The position numbers and the translations under genes are program-made. From assembly GCA_029563035.1 (NCBI GenBank), contig JAKQTP010000229.1, positions 1 through 23,198 on the forward strand: a stretch of 23,198 nucleotides of DNA, written 5' to 3'. The notes under the pieces were generated by a model. The model did no database searches. It was not told the DNA's origin and was given only the letters and a program-made list of their open reading frames with translations. The DNA comes from an archaeon (GTDB taxonomy: Archaea > Iainarchaeota > Iainarchaeia > CSSED10-239). This document shows, piece by piece, positions 7,040 to 14,619 of this stretch (positions are counted from its first letter, which is position 1; each line of letters opens with the position of its first letter).

Positions 7040-8100
7040 TATTTTTCTTTCATATAATTTTCTGATTCTAAATATTCATCACTTATTCCTAATAAATATT
7101 TATCTCTCTTAGATAATCCTGCATTTTCTATTTTTTTACCAGCTACACTTCTCACACCTTCTGTAATTTTATTAAGTGTTTTTGTTTTTGTAGAAGCTGA
7201 TACCATTTTAGAAATACTGTTAAATTTCACTTGAACTTCTCTTGGCGTCCTTGCGCTATCAACAGATTCTATAATTTTGTATTTTACCTTTTTAGGCAAC
7301 TCAGATTTTGCTAAAATTGTGATAACTGCCTCTGCCTTTTTTTCATCTAATTTAAATGATGAGTTTTCTTTTACCAATTTATTTAATTTTGCTCTTAAAC
7401 CTTCATTTACTTTTTTTAGTTGAACAAAATCAATTGCCATTTTCTTCATAGCTTTTTTTGTCTCTGCTAAAACTTTTGAAGGAACCATTTCTGCACCTTC
7501 TTTTTTCATAGACTCTTTTTTCATTTCCAAATCTGCAATTTGAGAATCAATTTCTTCTTCTGTTAAAACATCCTCGGTATCATCTTCTAAATCGAAGTCT
7601 TCGTCATCCTCTAAATCGAAGTCATTAAAATCATCTTCTGTTAATTCAATATCCGAATCAGTATCATCAATTAAATCGTCTTCTGTTAATTCAATATCAT
7701 CTTCATATTCTGTTGAATCCATATCTGAATCAACATCATCAATTAAATCATCTTCTGTTAAATCTATACTGTCTTCTAAGTTTTCATCTTCTGTTGAGTT
7801 ATCATCCAAATCGTCTTCTGTTAATTTAATATCTAAATCAGTATCATCAACCAAATCATCTTCTGTTAAATCTGAATCTGTATCATCTTCGAAATCAAAA
7901 CCTTCGTCTTCTGTCAAATCATCTTCAATAACATCAACATCATCCAATTCCAATTCCTCTAATTGAATATCATCTTCGCCTATATTATCTTCAATTCCTA
8001 ATTCTTCCATAATTTCTTTTTCTATAGAGTTATCTAGAATCTCTTCTGATTCTTTAAGTTTTATTTTTGTTGCAACTTTTGATTTATTAAATTTTATCAT
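7039..8100 (-). CDS. Prohead core scaffold protein (gp22-like) with long acidic repeat region
   Basis: 353 residues. The N-terminal half (about 20-190) is extremely acidic, with seven LTE[DE] copies spaced 12-26 residues apart, mostly followed by DDL-x-DD-type stretches. The C-terminal half is basic/helical: a coiled-coil-like segment around KKAMKKMAIDFVQLKKVNEG, then KAEAVITILAKSELPKKVKY, ARTPREVQVKFNSISKMV and KITEGVRS. The C-terminal half and the location between protease and capsid genes match the gp22 scaffold of T4-like phages, which fills the prohead and is later cut into small peptides. The acidic N-terminal half may play the part of T4's separate acidic core protein gp67 (inference). 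LTE and ITE (312-314) fit the prohead-protease consensus. An ACTATTTAA motif lies 21 bases before the ATG. Confidence 0.8.
   Translation of the reverse strand: MIKFNKSKVATKIKLKESEEILDNSIEKEIMEELGIEDNIGEDDIQLEELELDDVDVIEDDLTEDEGFDFEDDTDSDLTEDDLVDDTDLDIKLTEDDLDDNSTEDENLEDSIDLTEDDLIDDVDSDMDSTEYEDDIELTEDDLIDDTDSDIELTEDDFNDFDLEDDEDFDLEDDTEDVLTEEEIDSQIADLEMKKESMKKEGAEMVPSKVLAETKKAMKKMAIDFVQLKKVNEGLRAKLNKLVKENSSFKLDEKKAEAVITILAKSELPKKVKYKIIESVDSARTPREVQVKFNSISKMVSASTKTKTLNKITEGVRSVAGKKIENAGLSKRDKYLLGISDEYLESENYMKEK
7558..7917 (-). repeat. Degenerate repeats encoding LTED-acidic units in the scaffold gene
   Basis: Encodes residues 62-181 of the scaffold, where LTE occurs at 62-64, 78-80, 93-95, 114-116, 138-140, 153-155 and 179-181, separated by D/E/S/T-rich spacers of different lengths. 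At DNA level the recurring word is the complement of CTTCTGTTAA plus TCATC runs. The copies have diverged, so the array is not freshly duplicated. Confidence 0.8.
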
Positions 8101-8121
8101 TGTCTAATCTAATTTTAATTT

Positions 8122-8130
8122 TTAAATAGT
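8122..8130 (-). promoter_or_regulatory. ACTATTTAA motif upstream of the scaffold gene
   Basis: Minus-strand ACTATTTAA (extended TACTATTTAAA), 21 bases before the ATG and 6 bases past the protease stop. Confidence 0.6.
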
Positions 8131-8136
8131 ATTCTT

Positions 8137-8883
8137 TTATTTATTATTTATTATTTGTAAATATTTTTCTATACCTAATATATTCATATACATTTTTTCA
8201 TCCTCATTTAATGATTTCAATGTCTGTTTTTTTATGTGGCCATTACAACCGCAAATTCCATCAAAACATTGTGATTCATATAAGACTTTATTTTTCTTTC
8301 TCTTTAATGATTCTGTTATACGCATATCTGCGCCTACTGTAGATGGTCTAGAAACTAAATCCCAACATATAATAGATAAATCATCTTGTACCTCATCATA
8401 CTCACCTACATTATGGTCATATTTTTCTTCTATAGAGCCTAAACTTCTTGATGATATGCCTAACTGAACATTATTTAATAATAAACCTCTTGTTTTCATT
8501 CCTTCTGAGTTTTCAGGCATATAAGCATTTAATACTTTTATCTTAGCCCAAACCTCTTTTCCTCTAAAACTCATATCTTCTATTATATGGGAAGCAAATT
8601 GTAATCTTGGAGTAACAGCTTCTTCTGGATGGTCTAATTCTCCAACGGCTTGTCTATCTTTAACTTCCTCTTCCATATAACGAATACAATCTCTCTTTAG
8701 ATATTCCCAAGGATAAATTCTACCATTGCGATTTTTTAAATCGCCCTCTTGAATTTTACCTGATAAATATAATGGAATGTTTGCATCGCCTTTTGATTTC
8801 TCAAACAAAAGTCTATCATCTATTTCCAATAGAAATTTTTTAGCCGAAGCAACTTCTTGTAAAAATATTCTTTCTTTTCCCAT
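8137..8883 (-). CDS. Prohead core protease (T4 gp21-like serine protease)
   Basis: 248 residues; T4 gp21 is close to this size. The family motifs are present in order: LYLSGKIQEGDLKNRNGRIY (39-57), matching gp21's VVNRNKRLYP region; AVGELDHPEE with catalytic H85; IIEDMSFRGKEVWAKIKV (100-117); GISSRSLGS (142-150) with the nucleophile in S144/S145; and WDLVSRPSTVGADM (174-187). Proteases of this herpesvirus-like fold degrade the scaffold and trim capsid proteins inside the prohead. ITE-S (189-192) and LYE-S (201-204) are (I/L)-x-E sites where self-cleavage could release the tail. The C-terminus carries a cluster C206, C211, C213, H216 (CFDGICGCNGH) not expected from T4 gp21; it may bind metal or act as a regulated extension (inference). 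ACTATTTAA lies 18 bases before the ATG. Confidence 0.95.
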   Translation of the reverse strand: MGKERIFLQEVASAKKFLLEIDDRLLFEKSKGDANIPLYLSGKIQEGDLKNRNGRIYPWEYLKRDCIRYMEEEVKDRQAVGELDHPEEAVTPRLQFASHIIEDMSFRGKEVWAKIKVLNAYMPENSEGMKTRGLLLNNVQLGISSRSLGSIEEKYDHNVGEYDEVQDDLSIICWDLVSRPSTVGADMRITESLKRKKNKVLYESQCFDGICGCNGHIKKQTLKSLNEDEKMYMNILGIEKYLQIINNK

Positions 8884-8901
8884 TATTAATTATAATAAAT
8901 T

Positions 8902-8910
8902 TTAAATAGT
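8902..8910 (-). promoter_or_regulatory. ACTATTTAA motif upstream of the protease gene
   Basis: Minus-strand ACTATTTAA in the context TTATACTATTTAAA, 18 bases before the ATG, in the 61-base gap between genes. Confidence 0.65.
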
Positions 8911-8944
8911 ATAAAAAGTAAAGAAATTATAAAATTTTCTAGAT

Positions 8945-10024
8945 TTATGATTCTTGAAATTTTTTATTTAGTTGAGGAATGTTTTCTTCTATTGAGTTTG
9001 AAATTTTATTCATTAATGCCTTTATATATTCTCTATATAGCATTAATTGTCTTTCTTTATTTCCGGGCTTAACATTTAAAATAATTTGTGTTTTGAAAAT
9101 ACAATTATTTTTAATACAGACCATGTTTGTTTCTGTTATTGTATCACCTATTAAAAATAAATTAGGGTCTAAGAATTTTTTAAGAAGAGACCTTAACTCT
9201 GTAATATATCTTTTAGATAAAATTTTCTTTTCTTCTTCGAAATCATTCTTATTATCCGAAAACAATTTAATTGGTATTTCTACATATAAAATCATATATT
9301 CAGGATTTTTGTAATCCTCCTCTGTGAATAATTTTATATTTTTATATAAACCAATATCTCCTATTTTGATATCTTGAGCTCCGCCAAATTTTGACTCATT
9401 TAATTGCTGTATTCTATTATATATTGAATAAATACCAAAGGTAGAATTTTTAATATTCTCTACCTTTTCTTGTATTAATTTCTTGACAGATTCTTGAATC
9501 ATCTTTTTTTCTTTACCTTCTTCTAATTTTTTAGATAAAGAAAAGATATACTCAGATTTCTTATTCAATCTCTTTATATCTTTTGATTCTATAATTTGAC
9601 AAGCTGATTCTTCATCAAAAGTTAAATTTTCTTCTAACTCTTCCTCATTGTCATCTAAGAGATATTTCTTTATTAATTCCTCATCTTCTTTTATGGTAGA
9701 TAAATCTGTTAATAAAGATTTATTTTTATAATTTACAACATTATCCAAAGACTCATTTATCTTTATTTCTCTTATATCTTTTATGTTAAAAAATTCCAAC
9801 AAACTTTTTAATTCTTTTTGTGTACTTTGAATGCCAACAGAGAATTCTTTAATAATATCAAGGTTCGCAGTTTTGTTTTTTAGGTTATTATAAATAATAA
9901 AAGATTGTGCAAAATTTCTATTTTCTTTAATTTTATTTTTTAATTTTTTTAAACCTTCTAAATCTTTTTCTTTTGTTAATTGTTCCTTAATGGATTCATA
10001 TACATTATAAAAATTCAATTTCAT
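8945..10024 (-). CDS. Hypothetical protein between portal and protease genes (head-core position)
   Basis: 359 residues, no family recognised. The N-terminal two thirds are highly charged and helical, with coiled-coil character (for example EGLKKLKNKIKENRNFAQSF, and a KKLEEGKEKKMIQESVKKL stretch). An acidic patch, DDNEEELEENLTFDEE, sits near residue 150. The C-terminal third looks globular: YMILYVEIPIKLF, FLDPNLFLIGDTITETNM and IILNVKPGNKERQLMLYREY. In T4 the genes between gp20 and gp21 encode the small prohead core proteins gp67 and gp68, so a head-core or portal-associated role is suggested by position only; it is much larger than either. Several (I/L)-x-E tripeptides occur, but they are common in a protein this rich in E and I. 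ACTATTTAA lies 15 bases before the ATG. Confidence 0.8.
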   Translation of the reverse strand: MKLNFYNVYESIKEQLTKEKDLEGLKKLKNKIKENRNFAQSFIIYNNLKNKTANLDIIKEFSVGIQSTQKELKSLLEFFNIKDIREIKINESLDNVVNYKNKSLLTDLSTIKEDEELIKKYLLDDNEEELEENLTFDEESACQIIESKDIKRLNKKSEYIFSLSKKLEEGKEKKMIQESVKKLIQEKVENIKNSTFGIYSIYNRIQQLNESKFGGAQDIKIGDIGLYKNIKLFTEEDYKNPEYMILYVEIPIKLFSDNKNDFEEEKKILSKRYITELRSLLKKFLDPNLFLIGDTITETNMVCIKNNCIFKTQIILNVKPGNKERQLMLYREYIKALMNKISNSIEENIPQLNKKFQES

Positions 10025-10039
10025 TTTATTTATTTTAAT

Positions 10040-10048
10040 TTAAATAGT
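10040..10048 (-). promoter_or_regulatory. ACTATTTAA motif upstream of the 10024 gene
   Basis: Minus-strand ACTATTTAA, 15 bases before the ATG and 4 bases past the portal gene stop. Confidence 0.6.
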
Positions 10049-10052
10049 TTTG

Positions 10053-11588
10053 TTAAATTCTTTTTCCTTTATTTTTTATCCTTTCTAATAAAGGTAATTT
10101 TTTCTTTTCTAACCTAATTCTAGGTATTCTCACATTTGGTAAGTCTTTTATTTCACTAACATCTGTATTATTTTCAGATTCATCACTTTCACCTTCTTCT
10201 ATTTTTTTTATTTTATGAACTATTTTCTTTTCATCAAATTGTTGCTTAATCATTCTCTTAATTTGTTCATCACTAAAATCTAAAACAGATTTTGATGCTT
10301 CTGTGAAAGACATTAGGTTTAAACCTTCATTATCTTTATCCCATATCTCTTTAAACAATTCAACTTTAGATTTTAATATATCTAATTGAGCTTGTTTTAA
10401 ACTTGTATTAGGGTGATACATTTTTATCTCAAAATTCTCTAAATCTTCTTCTGTGTATCCAAGGTGATATAAATGTACAGAAGCAACCTGTACTAATCCT
10501 TCAATATATTGTCTCTGAATCTTTTGAGTTGTTCTAGAGAATCTACTATCCTCTGATGCCAGAGTGGCTTTGCCTTGTAATTCCTCATCAAATGTTAACC
10601 ACGCTTTAGGTATTTTTAAACCAGCAAATAAATCATCTTTTATAATTTTGTAATCTTCTACTTGGTCAAGATTAGAGGCTCCTTCTAATGTTGATACATC
10701 TGTTTGAGAATTTTCATCAACAGGCACATATATATTTTCCTCTATACCTATAATTCCTGGCTGATTCGTCAATGAACCTGTTTTGTAATCTACGAGAGGT
10801 TGTTTAGTCGTTTCTTTTTGAATATCATTTACCATTCTTTCTGCTTCTTGAGCTTCTAAACCTGTAACATCTATTTTAAATAAATATCTTGATGGAGCTC
10901 TCGTGATACGATAGATTATGAGAGCTTCTCTCATTAATACAACTCTTCTCCATGTCTCGACAATTGGCCTTAATGTAGATATGCCATAAGGAAATGTTTC
11001 CAAATCTTCGATATTTCTCCAATGAACTATTTGCCAAGGTTCAATTTTTTGACCAAAATAATAATAAGATAAATTTTCTTCTTGATAATTGTATGGATTT
11101 ATTCTAACATCTCTATTAGGAAGATATATTAATTCTTTTACTCCATTTACTTCATCTGCATCTATGAAACAATATGTATTACCATATTTGCAGGTATTTC
11201 TAATATATAAATGTGAATTATAATTTAGTTTAAGAACCTTATAGAATAAATTTTCTAATTCTTTTTTTATTTTTAAATTTGACGATTCTATAGTTAATAC
11301 ATTTCCTTCAAAATTTTCTGAAGTAGCTTCTTCTGAATAAATATCTAAAGCTGCTTTAATAATAGGAAATGTAGAATCCATAACCATATATTCATTATAA
11401 TTTTGAATATCAGCTTGAGATTGATTTTTATATCTTGCAAGATTTTTTATATTAGACTTAATACCAGATGCTTCTTTTTTATCATTAGCATATTTCAAAT
11501 TCTTTATACCTGATGTAATCTTACCTGTCTTAGAATCCTTAGAAAATAAATTTGATAAATATATATTTGCTTCTTGTAGTAATGGCAT
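10053..11588 (-). CDS. Portal vertex protein (T4 gp20-like)
   Basis: 511 residues, close to T4 gp20 in size. The family core is clear: FPIIKAALDIYSEEA (74-88), IRNTCKYGNTYCFID (129-143), WQIVHWRN (185-192), YGISTLRPIVETWRRVVLMR (201-220) and EALIIYRITRAPSRYLFKID (221-240), the last matching the conserved ALVIYRISRAPERR-type segment of T4-like portals. The C-terminal 60 residues are charged and probably disordered. The dodecameric portal nucleates prohead assembly, is the docking site of the terminase motor, and later joins the tail. The gene sits immediately downstream of the large terminase, as in T4 gp17-to-gp20 order. Its leader is long: ACTATTTAA is 43 bases from the ATG, and a host-type -7 box TACTTTTG lies between. 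Confidence 0.94.
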   Translation of the reverse strand: MPLLQEANIYLSNLFSKDSKTGKITSGIKNLKYANDKKEASGIKSNIKNLARYKNQSQADIQNYNEYMVMDSTFPIIKAALDIYSEEATSENFEGNVLTIESSNLKIKKELENLFYKVLKLNYNSHLYIRNTCKYGNTYCFIDADEVNGVKELIYLPNRDVRINPYNYQEENLSYYYFGQKIEPWQIVHWRNIEDLETFPYGISTLRPIVETWRRVVLMREALIIYRITRAPSRYLFKIDVTGLEAQEAERMVNDIQKETTKQPLVDYKTGSLTNQPGIIGIEENIYVPVDENSQTDVSTLEGASNLDQVEDYKIIKDDLFAGLKIPKAWLTFDEELQGKATLASEDSRFSRTTQKIQRQYIEGLVQVASVHLYHLGYTEEDLENFEIKMYHPNTSLKQAQLDILKSKVELFKEIWDKDNEGLNLMSFTEASKSVLDFSDEQIKRMIKQQFDEKKIVHKIKKIEEGESDESENNTDVSEIKDLPNVRIPRIRLEKKKLPLLERIKNKGKRI

Positions 11589-11612
11589 ATTTTTAATTAT
11601 TTTTAATAATCA

Positions 11613-11620
11613 CAAAAGTA
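11613..11620 (-). promoter_or_regulatory. Possible Bacteroidetes-type -7 box before the portal gene
   Basis: Minus-strand TACTTTTG fits TAnnTTTG, 24 bases before the portal ATG. I see no matching -33 TTG/TTTG at the usual distance, so it may be chance in AT-rich DNA. It could explain why the ACTATTTAA copy lies unusually far from the start. Confidence 0.25.
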
Positions 11621-11631
11621 ATAATTTTATT

Positions 11632-11640
11632 TTAAATAGT
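11632..11640 (-). promoter_or_regulatory. ACTATTTAA motif upstream of the portal gene
   Basis: Minus-strand ACTATTTAA, 43 bases before the portal ATG, overlapping the last base of the terminase TAA stop (TAACTATTTAAA). Confidence 0.6.
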
Positions 11641-13484
11641 TATATGGCGAACCCTTCCGAATCTACTCTCTTAGAACTAAACTTTAATAATTTAGTTCTT
11701 GTAATTAAAGCTGATTGAATTCTTCTTGCTAATGCTGTTTTTACACCATAATATTCTCTCACATATCTTCTAATATAAGAATACATTGTTAGAGTCATTA
11801 TTAAGTCATCATGTTTGCCAGGTAAATGGTCTCTTCTTCCTTCTCTCCATACCCAAGTTTCTAATTCTTTATAAATTCTCTTACAATTAAGTATGATATC
11901 TTCATTGTTAATCATTTCTTCTAAAACATCGCCACCCTGTGTTCTGCTTTGATTAGATTGCCAGTAACCTAATTTAGATTTATGACCATCTTTTTCATTA
12001 GGGTCTGATTTTTTTAGTTTCGTTCTATATATTTTTCTATCTGGATAATTTAAATCATTTTTTAATTTTAATAAACAGGCAATACCTGGTCCTTGATATT
12101 CTATAACAACTTCACACTCACCATATTCTAAAGCTATTGCTTTTACTAAATAAGCTAAAGAGTCAGGTGAGATATTAGAATCTTTAAAGGTGGCAACAAC
12201 TTCATTATTGTTTTCATCTATAACGGTTATTGTTGAACTATCAGAGCCATCACCGGTTGCAATATCAACAACAACTAGATATTTTTTAGGAATTTTTATT
12301 AATTTACCATCTCTATATTCTTCTATATATTCAATCTCTTTATATACATAATAATTTTTCCACCATAATTCAGTATCTCTATTTATAGAGCCTATTCTCT
12401 TAGGTAATATACATTCATCAGATATTTTCTTTAAAACATCTGCGTCTAAAACCTCACCACCTGAACCACTGAAAGAACAGTCTAATTCACAAGCTGTTCT
12501 TTCCTTTCCTAATTTTTTAGATTCTGAATCGTACCAAGAGCTTCTTATTTTACCATCCTTTATATAATCATAAGTTTCTCTTGTTTTAAATTTCTTTAAA
12601 TCATCTGGGTGAGTAGTATCTTGCCATTCATCATTAAACATTTTTAAATAACCGCCTTCTGGATTATTATCATCTTTTATCCATTGATACATACCTTGGT
12701 TATATATTGGATGGTCTCTCCAAGATGCATTTAATATTGACCAACCTTTTTCTTCTGCATTTATATATTGGTCAAAGTACCAACCTGATTTTCCTTTCGG
12801 AGTTGAAATTGCAATACAAGTTCCTTTACTTCTTGTAATCGCTGGGCCTGCAGATGCCCAAATATCAGACATGGCATTTTTTTTCTGATAATCTATAGAT
12901 GCAACCTCATCTATAATACAAAGATGAAGTGAATCTCCACGACCTGCTTCTGGAGTATTTCCTTCTGCTTGTATTGTACTTCCATTTTCTAAACCAAAAC
13001 TTTCTCTTGCATCATGACCTTCTTTATAATTTGGTATTATCCAGGATTGATAATATTCTACACCTCTCTTGTTTACTTTTTTCTCGCCCGACATCTCCCT
13101 TGCGTTATCAAGCATTTCTCTAACACCTTTTAGAAACTTTTTTGAAATTTCTTTTCTGTTCGCTATACATTTACAAATTTGTTTATTTTTAGTAATCATC
13201 CACCAAACTGTGAATGCTTGACTAAAAGTAGTGAGACCTGTTTGACGAGTCTTCATAGTTAAGTTCAAACGGTTTATAGAAAATTGAGTACCTGCATCTT
13301 TTTGATAGCTATATAATAAGAAAGGTATTCTCTCACCTTGTTTATTTATATCTGTTATCCAAATATAATTTTCTATAAAATATATTGGGTCTTTACAGAT
13401 TTTATCAAACTCTATTGCTTGTGCATAAGCTCTATCAAGAGGGCTTTTTATATTTTTTAATTCCTTATTAGAAAGCATACTCAT
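11640..13484 (-). CDS. Terminase large subunit (T4 gp17-like ATPase-nuclease)
   Basis: 614 residues, matching T4 gp17 (610). ATPase domain: Walker A-like KTRQTGLTT (78-86), Walker B LCIIDEVAS (188-196) with the catalytic Glu, coupling motif AISTPKGKSG (225-234). Nuclease domain (RNase H-like): VVVDIATGDGSD with D407, VVIEYQGPG with E462, and LPGKHDDLIM with D559/D560. The protein powers DNA packaging through the portal and makes headful cuts. The annotated ATG at 13484 is only one base past an ACTATTTAA motif, so if that motif is a -10-like element the transcript would begin at or after this codon; the second ATG at 13478 (two residues later) may be the real, nearly leaderless start. No obvious small terminase subunit is adjacent; one of the two unknown genes just upstream could hold that role. 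Confidence 0.96.
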   Translation of the reverse strand: MSMLSNKELKNIKSPLDRAYAQAIEFDKICKDPIYFIENYIWITDINKQGERIPFLLYSYQKDAGTQFSINRLNLTMKTRQTGLTTFSQAFTVWWMITKNKQICKCIANRKEISKKFLKGVREMLDNAREMSGEKKVNKRGVEYYQSWIIPNYKEGHDARESFGLENGSTIQAEGNTPEAGRGDSLHLCIIDEVASIDYQKKNAMSDIWASAGPAITRSKGTCIAISTPKGKSGWYFDQYINAEEKGWSILNASWRDHPIYNQGMYQWIKDDNNPEGGYLKMFNDEWQDTTHPDDLKKFKTRETYDYIKDGKIRSSWYDSESKKLGKERTACELDCSFSGSGGEVLDADVLKKISDECILPKRIGSINRDTELWWKNYYVYKEIEYIEEYRDGKLIKIPKKYLVVVDIATGDGSDSSTITVIDENNNEVVATFKDSNISPDSLAYLVKAIALEYGECEVVIEYQGPGIACLLKLKNDLNYPDRKIYRTKLKKSDPNEKDGHKSKLGYWQSNQSRTQGGDVLEEMINNEDIILNCKRIYKELETWVWREGRRDHLPGKHDDLIMTLTMYSYIRRYVREYYGVKTALARRIQSALITRTKLLKFSSKRVDSEGFAI

Positions 13485-13485
13485 A

Positions 13486-13494
13486 TTAAATAGT
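13486..13494 (-). promoter_or_regulatory. ACTATTTAA motif abutting the terminase start
   Basis: Minus-strand ACTATTTAA lies one base before the ATG at 13484 and directly follows the hairpin at 13495-13526. Every other copy has 13 to 43 bases to the start codon. Confidence 0.55.
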
Positions 13495-13526
13495 TAAAGG
13501 GTACATAAAAATTTATATACCCTTTA
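13495..13526 (-). terminator. Hairpin upstream of the terminase gene, probable terminator
   Basis: Inverted repeat TAAAGGGTA / TACCCTTTA with a 14-base AT loop that can pair further with one mismatch. The T-run on the minus strand is only CTTTAA, running straight into ACTATTTAA, so termination may be partial. It separates the 13548-17015 gene run from the head block. Confidence 0.55.
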
Positions 13527-13547
13527 AATTATAAGTTTTTAGTAGGA

Positions 13548-13805
13548 TTATATTTTAGAAAAATAACTTTCCAAAAGTTTTCTAGATTCTTTTTTTACAG
13601 AAATTAAATTAGAGATTGTGCTAACATAATTTTCATTATAATTTTCTTTTTTATATTTTTTCCAACCTTTTTTAACTTTATTAAAAAAAGTTATCTTGCC
13701 TTCTTCATCTAATTCTGATGGTGAATTAACTTCATGTTCATCTAGCAAGTTAAAGAAAAAATCTTGAAACGCTTGTTGTTTTTCCGAAAGCTCTCGTTTA
13801 GCCAT
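13548..13805 (-). CDS. Small helical phage protein with SPxELxxExKxxFF motif
   Basis: 85 residues. The N-terminal half, EKQQAFQDFFFNLLDEHE then NSPSELDEEGKITFFNKVKK and GWKKYK, is a compact helical motif. From memory, similar SPAELSDEEKKKFF-like segments occur in structural or assembly proteins of T4-like and other phages, but I cannot assign a function. The C-terminal half, STISNLISVKKESRKLLESY, is also helical. It is the first gene upstream of the terminase, where T4 has the small terminase gp16, but no helix-turn-helix can be recognised, so that is only a position-based possibility. ACTATTTAA lies 18 bases before the ATG, and a hairpin follows the stop. Confidence 0.75.
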   Translation of the reverse strand: MAKRELSEKQQAFQDFFFNLLDEHEVNSPSELDEEGKITFFNKVKKGWKKYKKENYNENYVSTISNLISVKKESRKLLESYFSKI

Positions 13806-13823
13806 TTTAATTATTTATAAAAA

Positions 13824-13832
13824 TTAAATAGT
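13824..13832 (-). promoter_or_regulatory. ACTATTTAA motif upstream of the 13805 gene
   Basis: Minus-strand ACTATTTAA, 18 bases before the ATG and 4 bases past the stop of the gene at 13837-14436. A T4-like TATAAATA also falls between it and the ATG (13812-13819), probably by chance. Confidence 0.6.
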
Positions 13833-13836
13833 AATA

Positions 13837-14436
13837 TTATTTAGAATATTTAATAATCTCATCTAACTCTTTTATAAATTTAAATTTTTCGGTTTTAAAT
13901 TTTTTAAAATTCAATAATTCTTCTAAAAAATCTTTTCCATTAAATTGTAATTTAAAATAATCATACCATTTTTTTGCAGAATGACTTAATTCTTCTTTTT
14001 CTATTTTTTTGTTCTCATAAGGGTTTGTAAACTTATCTCTCTTAGGTTTAATATCTTTTGTTTCAACTTGTTCTTTAATAACTTCTATTGGGTTAAAAAT
14101 TTCAGTTTTCTCTTCAACAATTTCCTCCAATTTAGATTCAGTAACAATATCATCCTTTTTAAAATCTGCTTCTATAGTATTTGAGACAATTTCTTCTGTT
14201 TTAAATTCCTCTTGAATTATAGTTTCTGAACTCTCTTCGGTAGTTATATTTTCAATTTCATCAATAACTTCCTCTTCTTGTATTTTTTTAAATACCTCTA
14301 AAACTTCTGAGGTTTTTACTTCCTCTTTAACAACTTCTTCAATTTCTTTAATAACCTCTTTCTTTACTTTTTCAATAGGTTGTTTAGTTATTGCTTCGGT
14401 AACTTCCTTTTTTATTTCTTTTTTATTTTTTGCCAT
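13837..14436 (-). CDS. Glu/Lys/Val-rich hypothetical protein
   Basis: 199 residues. After a basic start (MAKNKKEIKK) residues 10-130 are low-complexity and dominated by E, K, I, V and T (for example KVKKEVIKEIEEVVKEEVK), likely extended helix or disorder. A more ordered C-terminal ~60 residues follow: KRDKFTNPYENKK, then SHSAKKWYDYFKLQFNGKDF and LLNFKKFKTEKFKFIKELDE. No family recognised. It lies two genes upstream of the large terminase; a coiled-coil assembly or small-terminase-like role is possible by position, not shown by sequence. The ATG overlaps the stop of the preceding small gene as TAATG, indicating coupled translation. Confidence 0.75.
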   Translation of the reverse strand: MAKNKKEIKKEVTEAITKQPIEKVKKEVIKEIEEVVKEEVKTSEVLEVFKKIQEEEVIDEIENITTEESSETIIQEEFKTEEIVSNTIEADFKKDDIVTESKLEEIVEEKTEIFNPIEVIKEQVETKDIKPKRDKFTNPYENKKIEKEELSHSAKKWYDYFKLQFNGKDFLEELLNFKKFKTEKFKFIKELDEIIKYSK

Positions 14437-14615
14437 TATATGTAATTTTTATTCCAAAAATCTTTATTAATAAAACGTTTTAATTCATTTTCTAAATCAT
14501 CTATTTTTACTTCTAACTCTATTAACTTTTCATTTTTTTTATTTTCTCTTATAATAAAAGTAATAATGAAAGCTAGCAATAAAATAATAATAAAAATAAG
14601 TATTGCATAAATCAT
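14436..14615 (-). CDS. 59-residue membrane protein with cytoplasmic coiled-coil tail
   Basis: A short gene in what otherwise looks like a gap. The product starts MIYAILIFIIILLLAFIITF, an uninterrupted transmembrane segment (about residues 2-22), then IIRENKKNEKLIELEVKIDD and LENELKRFINKDFWNKNYI, a charged helix with heptad-like spacing. The topology with a basic/charged C-terminal side suggests a single-pass inner-membrane protein. Its stop overlaps the next ATG as TAATG, and an AGAGG stretch 9 bases before its ATG is one of the few Shine-Dalgarno-like sequences here. It could be a holin-like, superinfection-exclusion or membrane anchor protein; nothing decides between these. Confidence 0.7.
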   Translation of the reverse strand: MIYAILIFIIILLLAFIITFIIRENKKNEKLIELEVKIDDLENELKRFINKDFWNKNYI

Positions 14616-14619
14616 AATA

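Noticed and set aside
13812..13819. TATAAATA, identical to the T4 late promoter core
   Set aside because: Not found at a consistent place before the other head genes; a chance match in AT-rich sequence 6 bases before an ATG.
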